From positions 62,001-126,000 of the forward strand of contig NZ_FOFF01000017.1 of NCBI RefSeq assembly GCF_900110755.1: DNA of 64,000 nt, read 5' to 3'. The notes beneath the pieces are model-generated. The model was not told the origin of the DNA. It made no database searches and saw only the letters and a program-made list of their open reading frames with translations. The position numbers and the translations under genes were made by a program. This stretch comes from Streptomyces sp. yr375. Lineage in GTDB: Bacteria; Actinomycetota; Actinomycetes; Streptomycetales; Streptomycetaceae. Shown piece by piece: positions 1 through 10,319 of this stretch (within the stretch, counting starts at the first letter, position 1; each line of letters opens with the position of its first letter).

Positions 1-766
<766 letters not shown>

Positions 767-789
767 TCATGTGCCGCAGGTCACCGGCT

Positions 790-825
790 CACCTGATCAC
801 CTGATCACCTGATCACCTGATCACC
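790..825. repeat. Tandem 8-bp repeat (CACCTGAT, 4.5 copies)
   Basis: Four perfect copies of CACCTGAT followed by CACC. The array overlaps the stop codon (821-823) of the leftward hypothetical gene and fills the space between it and the fadH promoter. Such an array can vary in copy number by slippage. Confidence 0.9.
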
Positions 826-1189
826 GGCTTTCGAGCAGGACGTGCAGTTCCCGCTCCTGGTCTCCGGAGGCGGAGGAGAGGTCGCGTACCGCGAACGCCG
901 AGTCCAGCGCCGTACGGAGGCGCTCGATCGCCCAGTAGCCGCCCTGCGCGTCGGCCTCGACGGAGGACGAGAGCCGGGCCGGGCGGGCGCAGTCGTGCGT
1001 CTCGGTGACCTCGAAGGTGCCGAGCCACACCATCGGGCGGGTCTCGTGCAGTTGCTGCGGCGCTTCGTCGGCGCCGCGGTCCGACGCGAAGCACTCGCCC
1101 AGCGTGTCGAACACGATGCGGGCGTCCTCCTTGCTGCATCCGCTGATCTCGACGGAGACGGACTCCTCGTGCGGTCGCTCGCGGTCCAT
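821..1189 (-). CDS. Hypothetical protein, 122 aa
   Basis: I do not recognise a family. The product is acidic, soluble and without a signal peptide or membrane segment; it opens MDRERPHEESVSVEISG and ends RELHVLLESR. ATG at 1189 is chosen because GAGAGGAG precedes it by about 7 bases; the longer in-frame extension is an open frame through the neighbouring gene. The stop codon lies inside the CACCTGAT array. It reads in the same direction as the secreted protein gene upstream (stop at 1309), 119 bp away. Confidence 0.7.
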   Translation of the reverse strand: MDRERPHEESVSVEISGCSKEDARIVFDTLGECFASDRGADEAPQQLHETRPMVWLGTFEVTETHDCARPARLSSSVEADAQGGYWAIERLRTALDSAFAVRDLSSASGDQERELHVLLESR

Positions 1190-1308
1190 CGTGATCGCTC
1201 CTCTCGTGGCGGTGGCGCGGCCGTACGGGTTCCCGCGAACCGCGCCACATCCCCAGAAAAGCACCACTTTCCGCACGGAACCAGCGGCGGAAGCCGCCGG
1301 CCCCGGAC

Positions 1309-2217
1309 TCAGCTCCGCGTGAAGCGGTACGTCTTGCTGTCGGTCAGCACGCAGAAGCCGGGCGAGACGACGATCACGCGCAGGGTGCCGTTGCGGCGGT
1401 CGTAGTCGATGCCCTCGGTCTCGAAGGTGCCCGAGCAGGAGCTGCGCAGCGGCACCTGGCGCAGGGCCGTGACATGGCCGGTGACGTCGCCCGTGCCGTT
1501 CGGCGCGGCGGACAGGTCGATCTGCAGGAGGGGCTTGGTGATGCCGAAGAGGGTTCCGGCCGGGTCGTCGGAGGAGCAGAGCAGCGTGGTCGGGCCGGTG
1601 AAGTCGCAGCCCTGGACGTCGCGTACGGCGTGGTCGAGGCGGACGGTCGACACCTGCGGCAGGTTCGCCGAGGGCGAGGTGCTCGGGTTGGCGCCGGGGG
1701 TGGGGAAGACGAGGAAGCGGGTCATGGTGCCCCACTCGCCCGACAGCATCCACCGGCTGTCCGGCGTGATGGCCACCCACGAGTTGTTGAGGGCCTCGCC
1801 CGGGCCGAGCGCGTGCACGTACTCCGACCAGCCCCCGCCCGGCGCCTGCACGCGGTACATCTTCGAGGTGCCCGAGTCGCTCTGGTACGGCTCGACGTAG
1901 TAGCCGTCGTAGGAGGCGTCCGGGTCGCCGACGTGGTTCCAGCCCCGGGTGGACACGGAGAGCGGGATGGTGCCGATGCCGGTGTAGCGGTTGCCGCTGC
2001 CGGCCGGGACCTCGACCGAGGTCATGCCCTGGCTCTCGGTCAGCGGCTCGGCGCGGTCGGAGCCGACCTCGGTCCAGGTGTCGGCGGCAGCGGCGGGCGG
2101 CGCGGCGGAAAGGGCGGCGGCCGACGCGAGGGCCAGCGCGAGGAGGGCGGAGCGCAAGGGACTACCGCTACGGCTACGGCTGCGACGGCTGCTGCTGCGG
2201 GCAGGGCGCGGGGGCAT
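1309..2217 (-). CDS. Secreted hypothetical protein, 302 aa
   Basis: Exported protein of unknown function. The N-terminus has an Arg/Ser-rich n-region with RRSRSR, a hydrophobic stretch (SALLALALASAAALSA) and a likely cleavage site in PPAAAADTW. The mature part is about 260 residues, with paired cysteines (GCDFTGPTTLLC; SSCSGTF; GFCVL) that suggest disulfides, and repeated beta-type segments such as DSRWMLSGEWG that may form a beta-propeller. ATG at 2217 has GAGGAG about 6 bases upstream. It is transcribed divergently from the SpoIIE-type phosphatase gene, across 242 bp that hold both promoters. Confidence 0.8.
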   Translation of the reverse strand: MPPRPARSSSRRSRSRSGSPLRSALLALALASAAALSAAPPAAAADTWTEVGSDRAEPLTESQGMTSVEVPAGSGNRYTGIGTIPLSVSTRGWNHVGDPDASYDGYYVEPYQSDSGTSKMYRVQAPGGGWSEYVHALGPGEALNNSWVAITPDSRWMLSGEWGTMTRFLVFPTPGANPSTSPSANLPQVSTVRLDHAVRDVQGCDFTGPTTLLCSSDDPAGTLFGITKPLLQIDLSAAPNGTGDVTGHVTALRQVPLRSSCSGTFETEGIDYDRRNGTLRVIVVSPGFCVLTDSKTYRFTRS

Positions 2218-2459
2218 GGGACTCCTCGTCGAGGGGGGTGGGGGCGAGCTCGGCGGACAGTCTGGCCCGGTGACGTAGTCATGTACAGACCAATCGGTGG
2301 ACAGGTGCGGACCCTGAGGAGAACGGCGCACGAAGCCGTACTGGAGGACGATGGGGAAGGGCCCCCGAGGCGTGGGAGAAAAGGGTTGAGCGCGGTAGAA
2401 CAGGGGGAGTCGGCACAGGGGACGGCGTGCCGCATCGACGTGCGGAGGCGGTACGTGGC

Positions 2460-4526
2460 ATGAGCGCACCCGGATCGTCCGCGGAAGACGGTGGTGGCCC
2501 GACGGGCCCCAGCGGACTGCTGGACGTGCTGAACGTGGCCTCGGTGGTGCTGGACACCGAGGGCCATATCGCGCTGTGGAGTCCCCAGGCCGAGGAGTTG
2601 TTCGGCTACTCGGCCAAGGAGGCGCTGGGGCGGTTCGCGGCCCGGGTGATGGTCCACGAGCAGCATGTCGACCTGGTCGTGAAACTCTTCGCGGACGTCA
2701 TGGCCACCGGCCGGAGCTGGGCCGGCGCGTTCCCCATCCGGCGCAAGGACGGCACCACCCGGTTGGTCGAGTTCCGCAACATGCGGCTCACGGACGACCG
2801 CGGAAACGTGTACGCCCTCGGCCTCGCCACCGACCAGACGACGGTGCGCGGGCTGGAGCGGGACATGGCCCTGTCCACCCGGATGGTCGCGCAGTCCCCG
2901 AACGGTCTGGCCGTCCTGGACACCGACCTGCGGTACGTCTCGGTCAACCCCGCGCTGGCGCGCATCAACGGCGTCCCGGCCGGGGACCACCTGGGGCGGA
3001 CGGTCCGCGAGGTGCTGCCCAAGCTGGACGCGGACGTCCTGGAGTCCGAGGCGCGCGAGGTGCTGCGGACCGGGGAGCCGCTCGTGGACCGGTTCACCGT
3101 CGGCCGCACCCCCGCCGACCCGGACGAGGACCACACCTGGTCGATCTCCCTGTACCGCCTGGAGGACGCCCGGGGCACCGTGCTGGGCGTGGCCATCTCG
3201 ATGGTCGACGTCACCGACCGGCACCGGGCGGCCGTCGAGACCGAGGCGGCGCGCCGCCGGCTGGCGCTGATCGCGGACGCCTCGGCCCGCATCGGCACCA
3301 CCCTGGACCTGGAACGCACCGCCCGTGAACTGGCCGACGTGGCGGTGCCGGTGCTGGCGGACGTGGCCGCGGTGGATCTGCTCGACGCGGTGGTCGCGGG
3401 CCACCGCACCAGCCTCGGGCCCGCCGAGGGCGCCGTGATCCGCGCCCTGGCGGTGCGGGTGTACAACGCGCCCGAGGCCCTCCAGGCGTCCGACCCGCCC
3501 GGCCAGGTCGCCCGCTACGGGTCGCAGCGGCTCATCACGGAGTGCGTGCGCACCGGCCGGCCGATCATGGTCGCGGAGGTCAAGGCCGAGGATCTCGCGC
3601 GCATCGCCCGCTCACCCGAGTCGGCCGAGCTGCTGGCCCGGGCGGGCGTGCACTCCTATCTGGCCGTGCCGCTCATCGCGCGCGGCGAGGTGCTCGGCGC
3701 CCTCGACCTGAAGCGGATCCACCATCCGCTGCCCTTCAGCCAGGACGACCTGCTGCTCGCCCGTGAGCTGGCGGCGCGCGCCGCCGTGCAGATCGACAAC
3801 GCCCGCTGGTACCAGAACGCCCGCACCACCGCGCTCACCCTCCAGCGCAGCATGCTGCCCAGTCATCCGCCCGTCACCGGCGGTCTGGAGGTCGCCTCCC
3901 GCTATCAGCCGGCGGGCGCCACCACCGAGGTGGGCGGCGACTGGTTCGACGTCATCCCGCTGGAGGACGGCAAGACGGCGCTCGTCGTCGGCGACGTGAT
4001 GGGCAGCGGTATCGACGCCGCCGCCACGATGGGCCGGCTGCGCACCGCGACGACCACCCTGGCCTCCCTCGAGCTGGACCCGGCGGTCCTGCTGGAGCAC
4101 CTCGACCGGATCACCCAGGGCCTGGACCACTCCATCGCCACCTGCGTGTACGTCGTCCACGACCCCCGGCTGGGGCGGTGCCGGATCGCCAACGCCGGGC
4201 ACCTGCCACCGGCCCGCGTCCGCCCCGGCCACCCGCCGGAGCTGCTCGATCTGCCGACCGGGGTGCCGCTGGGCGTCGGCGGGGTGGCGTTCGCCACGAC
4301 GGACGTCGACTTCGCGCCCGGCGACCAGCTCGTGCTGTACACGGACGGGCTGGTCGAGACCCGCACGGACTCCCTGGACGAGCGTCTGGACGCGCTGCTG
4401 GCGCTCCTCGACGACCCCTCGCGCCCCCTGGAGGAGCTGTGCGACCGACTGCTGAGTGCACTCCACCACTCCGACAACCACGACGACGTGGCCCTGCTGG
4501 TGGCACGGGCGCGGGCCACCACGTAG
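2460..4526 (+). CDS. PAS-PAS-GAF-PP2C SpoIIE-type serine phosphatase
   Basis: Metal-dependent Ser/Thr phosphatase of the SpoIIE/RsbU class, 688 aa. Family members usually dephosphorylate anti-anti-sigma factors in response to sensed signals. Domain order: PAS at about 15-130 (LLDVLNVASVVLDTEG), second PAS at about 140-265 (NGLAVLDTDLRYVSVNPA), GAF at about 275-455 and PP2C at about 465-685. The phosphatase metal motifs are present: VGGDWFD, GDVMGSG, YTDGLVETR and NHDDVALLV. There is no C-terminal HATPase kinase domain, unlike many Streptomyces homologues. ATG at 2460 follows GGAGG by about 11 bases; an upstream ATG at 2427 would add 11 residues. No anti-sigma partner gene is adjacent. The sensed ligand is unknown. 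Confidence 0.93.
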   Translation: MSAPGSSAEDGGGPTGPSGLLDVLNVASVVLDTEGHIALWSPQAEELFGYSAKEALGRFAARVMVHEQHVDLVVKLFADVMATGRSWAGAFPIRRKDGTTRLVEFRNMRLTDDRGNVYALGLATDQTTVRGLERDMALSTRMVAQSPNGLAVLDTDLRYVSVNPALARINGVPAGDHLGRTVREVLPKLDADVLESEAREVLRTGEPLVDRFTVGRTPADPDEDHTWSISLYRLEDARGTVLGVAISMVDVTDRHRAAVETEAARRRLALIADASARIGTTLDLERTARELADVAVPVLADVAAVDLLDAVVAGHRTSLGPAEGAVIRALAVRVYNAPEALQASDPPGQVARYGSQRLITECVRTGRPIMVAEVKAEDLARIARSPESAELLARAGVHSYLAVPLIARGEVLGALDLKRIHHPLPFSQDDLLLARELAARAAVQIDNARWYQNARTTALTLQRSMLPSHPPVTGGLEVASRYQPAGATTEVGGDWFDVIPLEDGKTALVVGDVMGSGIDAAATMGRLRTATTTLASLELDPAVLLEHLDRITQGLDHSIATCVYVVHDPRLGRCRIANAGHLPPARVRPGHPPELLDLPTGVPLGVGGVAFATTDVDFAPGDQLVLYTDGLVETRTDSLDERLDALLALLDDPSRPLEELCDRLLSALHHSDNHDDVALLVARARATT

Positions 4527-4658
4527 CGCACCAGCGCGCAGACGACGCCGCCCACCCCGATTCACAGGCTGCCGTTACCCACCCTTTACCGGACATCTCG
4601 GACAATCACAGGGAGGTGTGGCAGTGGTGCCACCGTCGTGGCCGAGGAGGGTGAGCCC

Positions 4659-5330
4659 GTGATGCAGGAGCCGGAAAAGCCAGCAGGGGCGGCAGGGGCG
4701 CACGACGAGGAACGGGAGCGTGCCGGTCCGGGTGGACGGTGGCGGCGTCGGTCGGCCCGTGGCCGGGCCGTGATCGCGGCCACGGCCGTCGCCGTCCTGG
4801 CGCTCGGCGGCACCGTCGCGTACGCGGCGGCGAACGGCTCCGACGGCGGCTCGCCGTCCGCGTCGCCGTCCGCGTCCGCCAGCGACGGGCCGGGCGGACG
4901 GCACGACCGTGGCGGCCCGTGGTCCGGTCTCGGCGGTGACGCGGTGCACGGTGAGGCGACCGTCAAGGATCGCGACACCGGTGACTGGGTCGTCCGCGTG
5001 TGGCAGCGGGGCACGGTGGAGAAGGTGAACGACGACCATGTCACCGTCAAGAGCGAGGACGGCGTCTCCTGGACGTGGACGGTGGGTTCGGGCACGTCCG
5101 TGTTCTCCGACGGCACCTCCGGCTCCGGGCCCGGCGCCCTGAAGAAGGGCGAGACGGTGTTCGTCGCCGGGTCCCGCTCCGGCGACACGAACACGGCCGA
5201 GCGCGTCGTGTCCGGCACCTTCGGCGACCATGACCCGGGCGACCGGCACGACGGCTTCCCGGGGCACGGCCCATGGGACCGCGGGGACGACCGCTCCGCC
5301 GACCCCACGGACAACGGCACCGCTAGCTGA
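4659..5330 (+). CDS. Membrane-anchored protein with DUF5666-like domain
   Basis: A 223-aa protein with a short acidic cytoplasmic N-terminus, one transmembrane segment (AVIAATAVAVLALGGTVAYAA) and an external part. The outside begins with an Ser/Ala/Pro spacer, then a small beta domain (RGTVEKVNDDHVTVKSEDG, followed by GETVFVAGSRSGD) resembling DUF5666, and a Gly/Asp/His-rich tail. Function unknown. GTG at 4659 has GGAGGG 7-8 bases upstream; ATG at 4662 is the alternative. The 3' end overlaps the end of the opposing methyltransferase gene by 8 bp. Confidence 0.8.
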   Translation: MMQEPEKPAGAAGAHDEERERAGPGGRWRRRSARGRAVIAATAVAVLALGGTVAYAAANGSDGGSPSASPSASASDGPGGRHDRGGPWSGLGGDAVHGEATVKDRDTGDWVVRVWQRGTVEKVNDDHVTVKSEDGVSWTWTVGSGTSVFSDGTSGSGPGALKKGETVFVAGSRSGDTNTAERVVSGTFGDHDPGDRHDGFPGHGPWDRGDDRSADPTDNGTAS

Positions 5331-6210
5331 CCCCGGCAGCCCCGGTGTCCCCGGCGTCCCCGGCGTCCCCGGTGACTCTGGTTCCGACGACCACGTGGGC
5401 GTACAGCTCGTCGTCCCGCGCCAGCCGCACCGCCAGGCCGCTGCGGGTGAACGCCTCGACGGCGGCCGGGGCCTGTCGCTCGCTGGTCTCGACGAGGAGG
5501 CAGCCGCCGGGGGCGAGCCAGCGCGGCGCCTCGGCGACGACGCGGCGCAGTACGTCCAGTCCGTCCCCGCCGCCGTCGAGGGCGGTGAGCGGCTCGTGCT
5601 CGCGGGCCTCGGCCGGCAGCAGGGGGACCTCGCCGGTGGGGACGTACGGCACGTTGGCGGCCAAGATGCCTACCCGGCCGCGGAGTTGGGCGGGCAGCGC
5701 TTCGAACAGGTCGCCCTGGTAGGCGAGTCCGCCGTACTCGGCGATGTTGCGCCGGGCGCAGCTCATCGCCGCCGGGTCTATGTCGGCGGCGTGCAGCTCG
5801 ACTTGGCCGAGGGAGGCGGCGAGGGCCGCGCCGACCGCGCCCGAGCCGCAGCACAGGTCGACGACGACGGAGGCGTGCGGCGCGGCGGCGAGGGCCTGGT
5901 CGACGAGGAACTCGGTGCGGCGGCGGGGCACGAAGACGCCCGGCTCGACGGTGATGCGCAGACCGTGGAACTCGGCCCAGCCGACGACGTGTTCGAGGGG
6001 CAGGCCGGCGGCGCGGCGCTCCGCCATGGCGGCGGCCTCGTCCGGGGTCCGGGCCGCCGTGCGGATCAACTCCGCCTCGTCCTCGGCGAAGACGCACCCG
6101 GCGGCCCGCAGCACGGCGACGAGGTCGTCACCGGAGGCAGCCGAACGCGGGGCAGCGGAACGAGGGGGTCGGGCGGAGTGGGGCGAGGGCGGGGAAAGAG
6201 GAGAGGGCAT
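5323..6210 (-). CDS. PrmC-like protein N5-glutamine methyltransferase, substrate unknown
   Basis: SAM-dependent methyltransferase, 295 aa, resembling HemK/PrmC, which methylates the GGQ glutamine of release factors. Seen: the N-terminal helical part with GLPLEHVVGWAEFHGL and VFVPRRRTEFLVDQA, the SAM loop VVDLCCGSGAVG, the acidic ADID, and AANVPYVPTGEV where PrmC has NPPY. The N-V-P-Y variant matches the PrmC-related group of unknown substrate rather than true PrmC. The C-terminus ends in a GDAGDAGDTGAAG repeat. ATG at 6210 is used; the gene overlaps the convergent gene by 8 bp. Confidence 0.85.
   Translation of the reverse strand: MPSPLSPPSPHSARPPRSAAPRSAASGDDLVAVLRAAGCVFAEDEAELIRTAARTPDEAAAMAERRAAGLPLEHVVGWAEFHGLRITVEPGVFVPRRRTEFLVDQALAAAPHASVVVDLCCGSGAVGAALAASLGQVELHAADIDPAAMSCARRNIAEYGGLAYQGDLFEALPAQLRGRVGILAANVPYVPTGEVPLLPAEAREHEPLTALDGGGDGLDVLRRVVAEAPRWLAPGGCLLVETSERQAPAAVEAFTRSGLAVRLARDDELYAHVVVGTRVTGDAGDAGDTGAAGVS
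5347..5373. repeat. 9-bp tandem repeat (GTCCCCGGC, about 3 copies)
   Basis: Three near-identical 9-bp units encode the GDA/GDT repeats at the end of the PrmC-like protein. They lie about 15 bp downstream of the convergent gene's stop codon. Confidence 0.7.
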
Positions 6211-6389
6211 GGAGCCGAGGTGCCTTTCGGAAGCCGAAGGGCGCTCTCGCTGGTCGCCTACGGGCGGCGGTCCACGCCGGCACGAGGTGAGAGCACCCGA
6301 CCTGACACTGCGGTAATGGGTCCCACCTCCTCGGCCTCGCACGACTGGGAGCCTCCGCAGCCGGACGGCCACCCTACCCCAACGCCTAC

Positions 6390-6406
6390 AGTTGTACTAC
6401 GCAACT
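6390..6406. promoter_or_regulatory. Inverted repeat upstream of marR (AGTTG-N7-CAACT)
   Basis: AGTTGTACTACGCAACT has 5-bp arms separated by 7 bases and lies 54 bp before the marR GTG. Its GTTG/CAAC half-sites resemble the fadH palindrome at 739-752, which suits autoregulation by a MarR dimer. The 249-bp interval between the methyltransferase and marR starts holds both promoters. Confidence 0.5.
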
Positions 6407-6459
6407 AGACGAGTGCGCGTGAGCGGGCGCACGTGACGAGTGCGAGTGAGGGAGTCCCC

Positions 6460-6918
6460 GTGGAAGCACCCGGAGCAGCCGAGGCGGCCGAGGCCGTGGA
6501 GACGATCCAGCGGGAGATGACGGTCTTCGCCCGGCGCGCCCGTGCGTCGGCGGGCCGGCTGCACCCCGAGCTGTCGTTGGTGTCGTACACGCTCCTCGGG
6601 CATCTGGAGGAGAGCGGCGGCTGCCGGGCGACCGACCTCGCCGCGCACTACGCCCTGGACAAGTCCACGGTGAGCCGCCAGGTCGCGGCCCTGGAGCGCG
6701 CCGCGCTGATCGAACGGCGCCAGGACCCCGAGGACCATCGCGTCCAGGTCCTCCACCTCACCGGCACCGGCCGCGACATCCTCGCCCAGGTCACCGAGCG
6801 CCGCCGTACGGCCTTCCGGGAACGGCTGGCGCAGTGGCCGCCGGGGGATCTGGCACGGTTCGCGGAGTACCTGGTGCGCTACAACGCCTGGCCCGGCCCC
6901 GCCTCGGAGAACGACTGA
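6460..6918 (+). CDS. MarR-family transcriptional regulator
   Basis: Winged-helix regulator of 152 aa. Helix-turn-helix region: RATDLAAHYALDKSTVSRQVAALERAALIERRQDPEDHR, with wing residues VQVLHLTGTGR. GTG at 6460 is preferred because GAGGGAG lies about 7 bases upstream; an upstream GTG at 6433 has no good ribosome site. The methyltransferase gene is divergent and an inverted repeat sits in the promoter region. Ligand and targets unknown. Confidence 0.9.
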   Translation: MEAPGAAEAAEAVETIQREMTVFARRARASAGRLHPELSLVSYTLLGHLEESGGCRATDLAAHYALDKSTVSRQVAALERAALIERRQDPEDHRVQVLHLTGTGRDILAQVTERRRTAFRERLAQWPPGDLARFAEYLVRYNAWPGPASEND

Positions 6919-6922
6919 CTCC

Positions 6923-7690
6923 CTACCCCACCGGTACGGCTTCCCGTCCCTCCCCCAGCCGCTCGGGCACCCGTGCCGCCAGGAACCGGGTGGTGCGGCG
7001 CAGCCGGAAGCCCAGGGACTCGTAGAGGCGGATGGCGTTCGTGTTGTCGGCGCCGGTGTGCAGGAAGGGGGTCTCGCCGCGTTCGCGGATGCCGTGGGCG
7101 ACGGCGAGGATCAGGCGGCTCGCCAGCCCCTGGCCGCGGAAGGCGGGGTCGGTGCAGACGGCGCTGATCTCGGTCCAGCCCGGCGGACGCAGCCGCTCAC
7201 CGGCGACGGCGATCAGCGCGCCGTCCCGGCGTAGGCCCAGGTAGGTGCCGAGTTCGATGGTGCGGGCTTCGAAGGGGCCCGGCCTGGTGCGGGCGACGAG
7301 GTCGAGGATCTCGGGTACGTCGGCGGGCCCGAGCAAGGTCGCCTCCGGGTCGGGCGCGGCGGCCACCGCGTCGCCGACGAGTTGCACGCCCTCGAACTGG
7401 AAGGTGATCTCCCAGCCGGCCGGCACCGCACCCCGGAAGCCGAGCAGCGGCACCTCCGCGCCGGGACCGGCGAGCGCCGCGAGGTCCGCCCAGTCACCGG
7501 CGTCCGGATCGTCCGGCAACGCCAGCCAGGGCGTCACGTCGACGGGGTAGCGCAGGATGCGCCCCCGGCGCTCGGCGAAGCGCGCGTGCGGACCGGTGAG
7601 CGCCGCGAGGGCGGGATTGTCCAGCACGTGCCGGGCCTCGCCGCCGCCCTGGCCAGGGGCGTGAGCTGGGGCGTGCGCGGGCTCGGTCAT
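6923..7690 (-). CDS. GNAT-family N-acetyltransferase
   Basis: A 255-aa protein with a C-terminal GNAT fold (about residues 130-240) of the FR47-like type. The acetyl-CoA loop is visible as RGQGLASRL, followed by HGIRERGETPFLHTGADNTNAIRLYESLGFRLRRTTRF, the usual motif B. The N-terminal half contacts neither motif and may shape the substrate site. ATG at 7690 overlaps the stop of the upstream quinone reductase gene as ATGA, so the two are translationally coupled. Substrate unknown. Confidence 0.87.
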   Translation of the reverse strand: MTEPAHAPAHAPGQGGGEARHVLDNPALAALTGPHARFAERRGRILRYPVDVTPWLALPDDPDAGDWADLAALAGPGAEVPLLGFRGAVPAGWEITFQFEGVQLVGDAVAAAPDPEATLLGPADVPEILDLVARTRPGPFEARTIELGTYLGLRRDGALIAVAGERLRPPGWTEISAVCTDPAFRGQGLASRLILAVAHGIRERGETPFLHTGADNTNAIRLYESLGFRLRRTTRFLAARVPERLGEGREAVPVG

Positions 7691-8619
7691 GCCGGGGATC
7701 CGATCTCGAGGACGACCTTGCCCCGGGCGTGGCCGGTCTCTACCTCGTGCAGGGCCTCGGCCGCCCGCTCCAGGGGGAAGGTGAGGGTGACGTGCGGGTT
7801 CAGGTCGCCGCGGACGACGAGGTCCGCCACCGCCCGCAGGACGGCCGCGTCGCGGGCGCGGCCCACGCGGGCGCCGCCCAGTCGCTCGACGTCCTCCGGC
7901 GAGGCTCCGGCGGTGATCAGCCGGGCGCGGTCGCGCACCAGGCCCGCCGCCGCGTGCAGCACCTCGCCGCCGACGAGGTCGTAGACGCCGTCGACGCCGT
8001 CCGGGGCGGTCAGCCGTACGGCGTCCGCCCACCCGTCGCCGGACGGGACGTGCACCGCGCCCAGCGACTCCAGGAGGTCCTTCTTGCCGTCGCTCGCGAC
8101 GCCGAGCACCCGCAGTCCGAGGGCGCGGGCGATCTGCGCGGCGGCGACGCCGACTCCGCCGCCCGCGCCGGTGACCAGCAGGGTCGCCCCGGCGGGCAGG
8201 CCGAGCTGGTGGACTCCGTCGTAGGCCGTCGCGGCGGCGACCGGGAGGGTCGCGGCGTCGGTGAAGGACAGTTCGGCGGGCTTGTGCGCGGTGATGCCGG
8301 CGGCCAGCAGCGCGTACTCGGCGTAGCCGCCCGCGACCGTGTTGCCGAACACCTCGTCGCCGGGCGCGAAGCCGGTGACGCCCTCGCCGGTCTCCTCGAC
8401 GACGCCGGCCGCCTCGTTGCCCAGGACCACGGGGAACGCGCGCTCGCCGCTCTCGCCGGGGCGTCGGAAGCCCGTGCGCTGCTTCCAGTCCACCGGGTTC
8501 ACGCCCGCCGCGCGCACCGCGACGAGCACCTCGCCGGGGCCGGGCCGGGGCCGGTCCAGCTCGACGAGCGCCTCGGTCTCCGGGCCGCCGTACCGGGTGA
8601 AGACGTACGCCTTCGGCAT
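7687..8619 (-). CDS. Zinc-less NADPH:quinone reductase-type MDR oxidoreductase
   Basis: Medium-chain dehydrogenase/reductase of 310 aa, quinone reductase (QOR) branch. Seen: GroES-like N-terminus with AAGVNPVDWKQRTGFRRPG, VLGNEAAGVVEETGEGVTGFAPGDEVFG, and the Rossmann loop LLVTGAGGGVGVAAAQIARALG. Structural-zinc cysteines are absent, as expected for this branch. The C-terminus ends RAAEALHEVETGHARGKVVLEIG, a family signature. ATG at 8619 is used; a GTG at 8628 adds three residues and has AAGGAG upstream. First gene of a two-gene operon with the acetyltransferase. Confidence 0.9.
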   Translation of the reverse strand: MPKAYVFTRYGGPETEALVELDRPRPGPGEVLVAVRAAGVNPVDWKQRTGFRRPGESGERAFPVVLGNEAAGVVEETGEGVTGFAPGDEVFGNTVAGGYAEYALLAAGITAHKPAELSFTDAATLPVAAATAYDGVHQLGLPAGATLLVTGAGGGVGVAAAQIARALGLRVLGVASDGKKDLLESLGAVHVPSGDGWADAVRLTAPDGVDGVYDLVGGEVLHAAAGLVRDRARLITAGASPEDVERLGGARVGRARDAAVLRAVADLVVRGDLNPHVTLTFPLERAAEALHEVETGHARGKVVLEIGSPA

Positions 8620-8783
8620 TGCTCCCACTCTCCTTCACTGGCGCCGGACCGCTGCATGGGCAACGACACCACGTTCAAGGGCGGGGCACCGGGTGGGTAT
8701 TCCTCGCCCCCGGGAGTGTTCACACGGGCTTCATGATCGGTGGGCGGACCCGGTGCGGAGCACCGCTGACTTGCACGTACGGT

Positions 8784-8807
8784 GGACGGCGTACCCAAAC
8801 GCCGTCC
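8784..8807 (+). promoter_or_regulatory. Leader hairpin before the sulfite-oxidase-like gene
   Basis: GGACGGCG (8784-8791) pairs perfectly with CGCCGTCC (8800-8807) across an 8-nt loop. It ends 15 bp before the ATG, close enough to affect ribosome entry. Confidence 0.45.
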
Positions 8808-8822
8808 TCACGCTGGAACCCC

Positions 8823-9420
<598 letters not shown>

Positions 9421-9428
<8 letters not shown>

Positions 9429-10182
9429 GACGTTCGCGCCCGTCACCCGGTTCGCCGTGCCGGGCCGGATCGCCGTGAGCAACCGGGCCGCCGCCGTGTG
9501 GCAGACGGCCACGCTCACCGAGATCCGGCGCGAGACCCCGCACGCGGCCACCTTCCGTTTCGCGGTGCCGGCCTGGGCGGGCCACCTGCCCGGCCAGCAC
9601 CTGATGCTGCGGCTGGCCGCCGCCGACGGCTACACCGCCCAGCGGCACTACTCGATCGCCTCCGCGCCCGAGGACGACGGTCACCTCGAACTGACCCTTG
9701 ACCACGTGGCCGGCGGTGAGGTCTCGGGCTGGTTCCACACGGTCGCCGCGCCGGGCGACGAGGTCGAGGTGCGCGGCCCGCTCAGCGGCTTCTTCGCCTG
9801 GCCCGGCGACCGGCCCGCGCTGCTGATCGGCGCCGGCTCCGGGGTCGTCCCGCTGATGTCGATGGTCCGCCACCACCGGGCCCGCGGCCTCGACGTACCG
9901 CTGCGGCTGCTGGTGTCCGCGCGCACCCCAAAGGAGCTGATCTACGCGCGCGAGTACGGCGCGGAGACGACGCCCGTGTTCACCCGGAGCGCGCCGGCGG
10001 GCACGCCCGTGGGCCGGCTGTCCGCCGCGCACGTGGCTCCGCTGCTCGCCGACGCCGGGCGGCCGGCGGGCGGCTGGGAGGCGTATGTGTGCGGCTCCAA
10101 CGCGTTCGCCGAGCACGCGTCGCGGCTGCTGGTCGAGGCCGGGCAGCCGGTGGACCGGATCCGCATCGAACGCTTCGGCTGA
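9421..10182 (+). CDS. Ferredoxin-reductase-type FAD oxidoreductase
   Basis: A 253-aa FAD/NAD(P)H reductase of the ferredoxin-NADP reductase superfamily. Visible: AGHLPGQHLMLRL, the FAD motif QRHYSIASAPEDDG, and the nucleotide-binding loop LLIGAGSGVVPLMSMVRHH, ending with YVCGSNAFAEHASRLLVEAGQPVDRIRIERFG. No 2Fe-2S domain is fused. GTG at 9421 overlaps the upstream stop by 8 bp and has AGGAG upstream. It is the likely redox partner of the molybdopterin protein. Confidence 0.9.
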
Positions 10183-10319
10183 CCCCCGCCTCGCCCGCCT
10201 CTCCCGTCCCTCCGCCCGTCTCCCAGAGGGCCGTCGTGGGCGATGCGTGAAACGATGTACTCCAAACGGGGTACGCCACTCATGTGGGCACTCGTACGCG
10301 TGACGGCGAGGAGGTCGAC

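Noticed and set aside
790-825. CRISPR array
   Set aside because: Eight-base units without spacers.
2040-3404. Long minus-strand open frame across the secreted protein and phosphatase genes
   Set aside because: Mirror frame of high-GC coding DNA; no ribosome site and Arg/Pro/Gly-biased sequence without family motifs.
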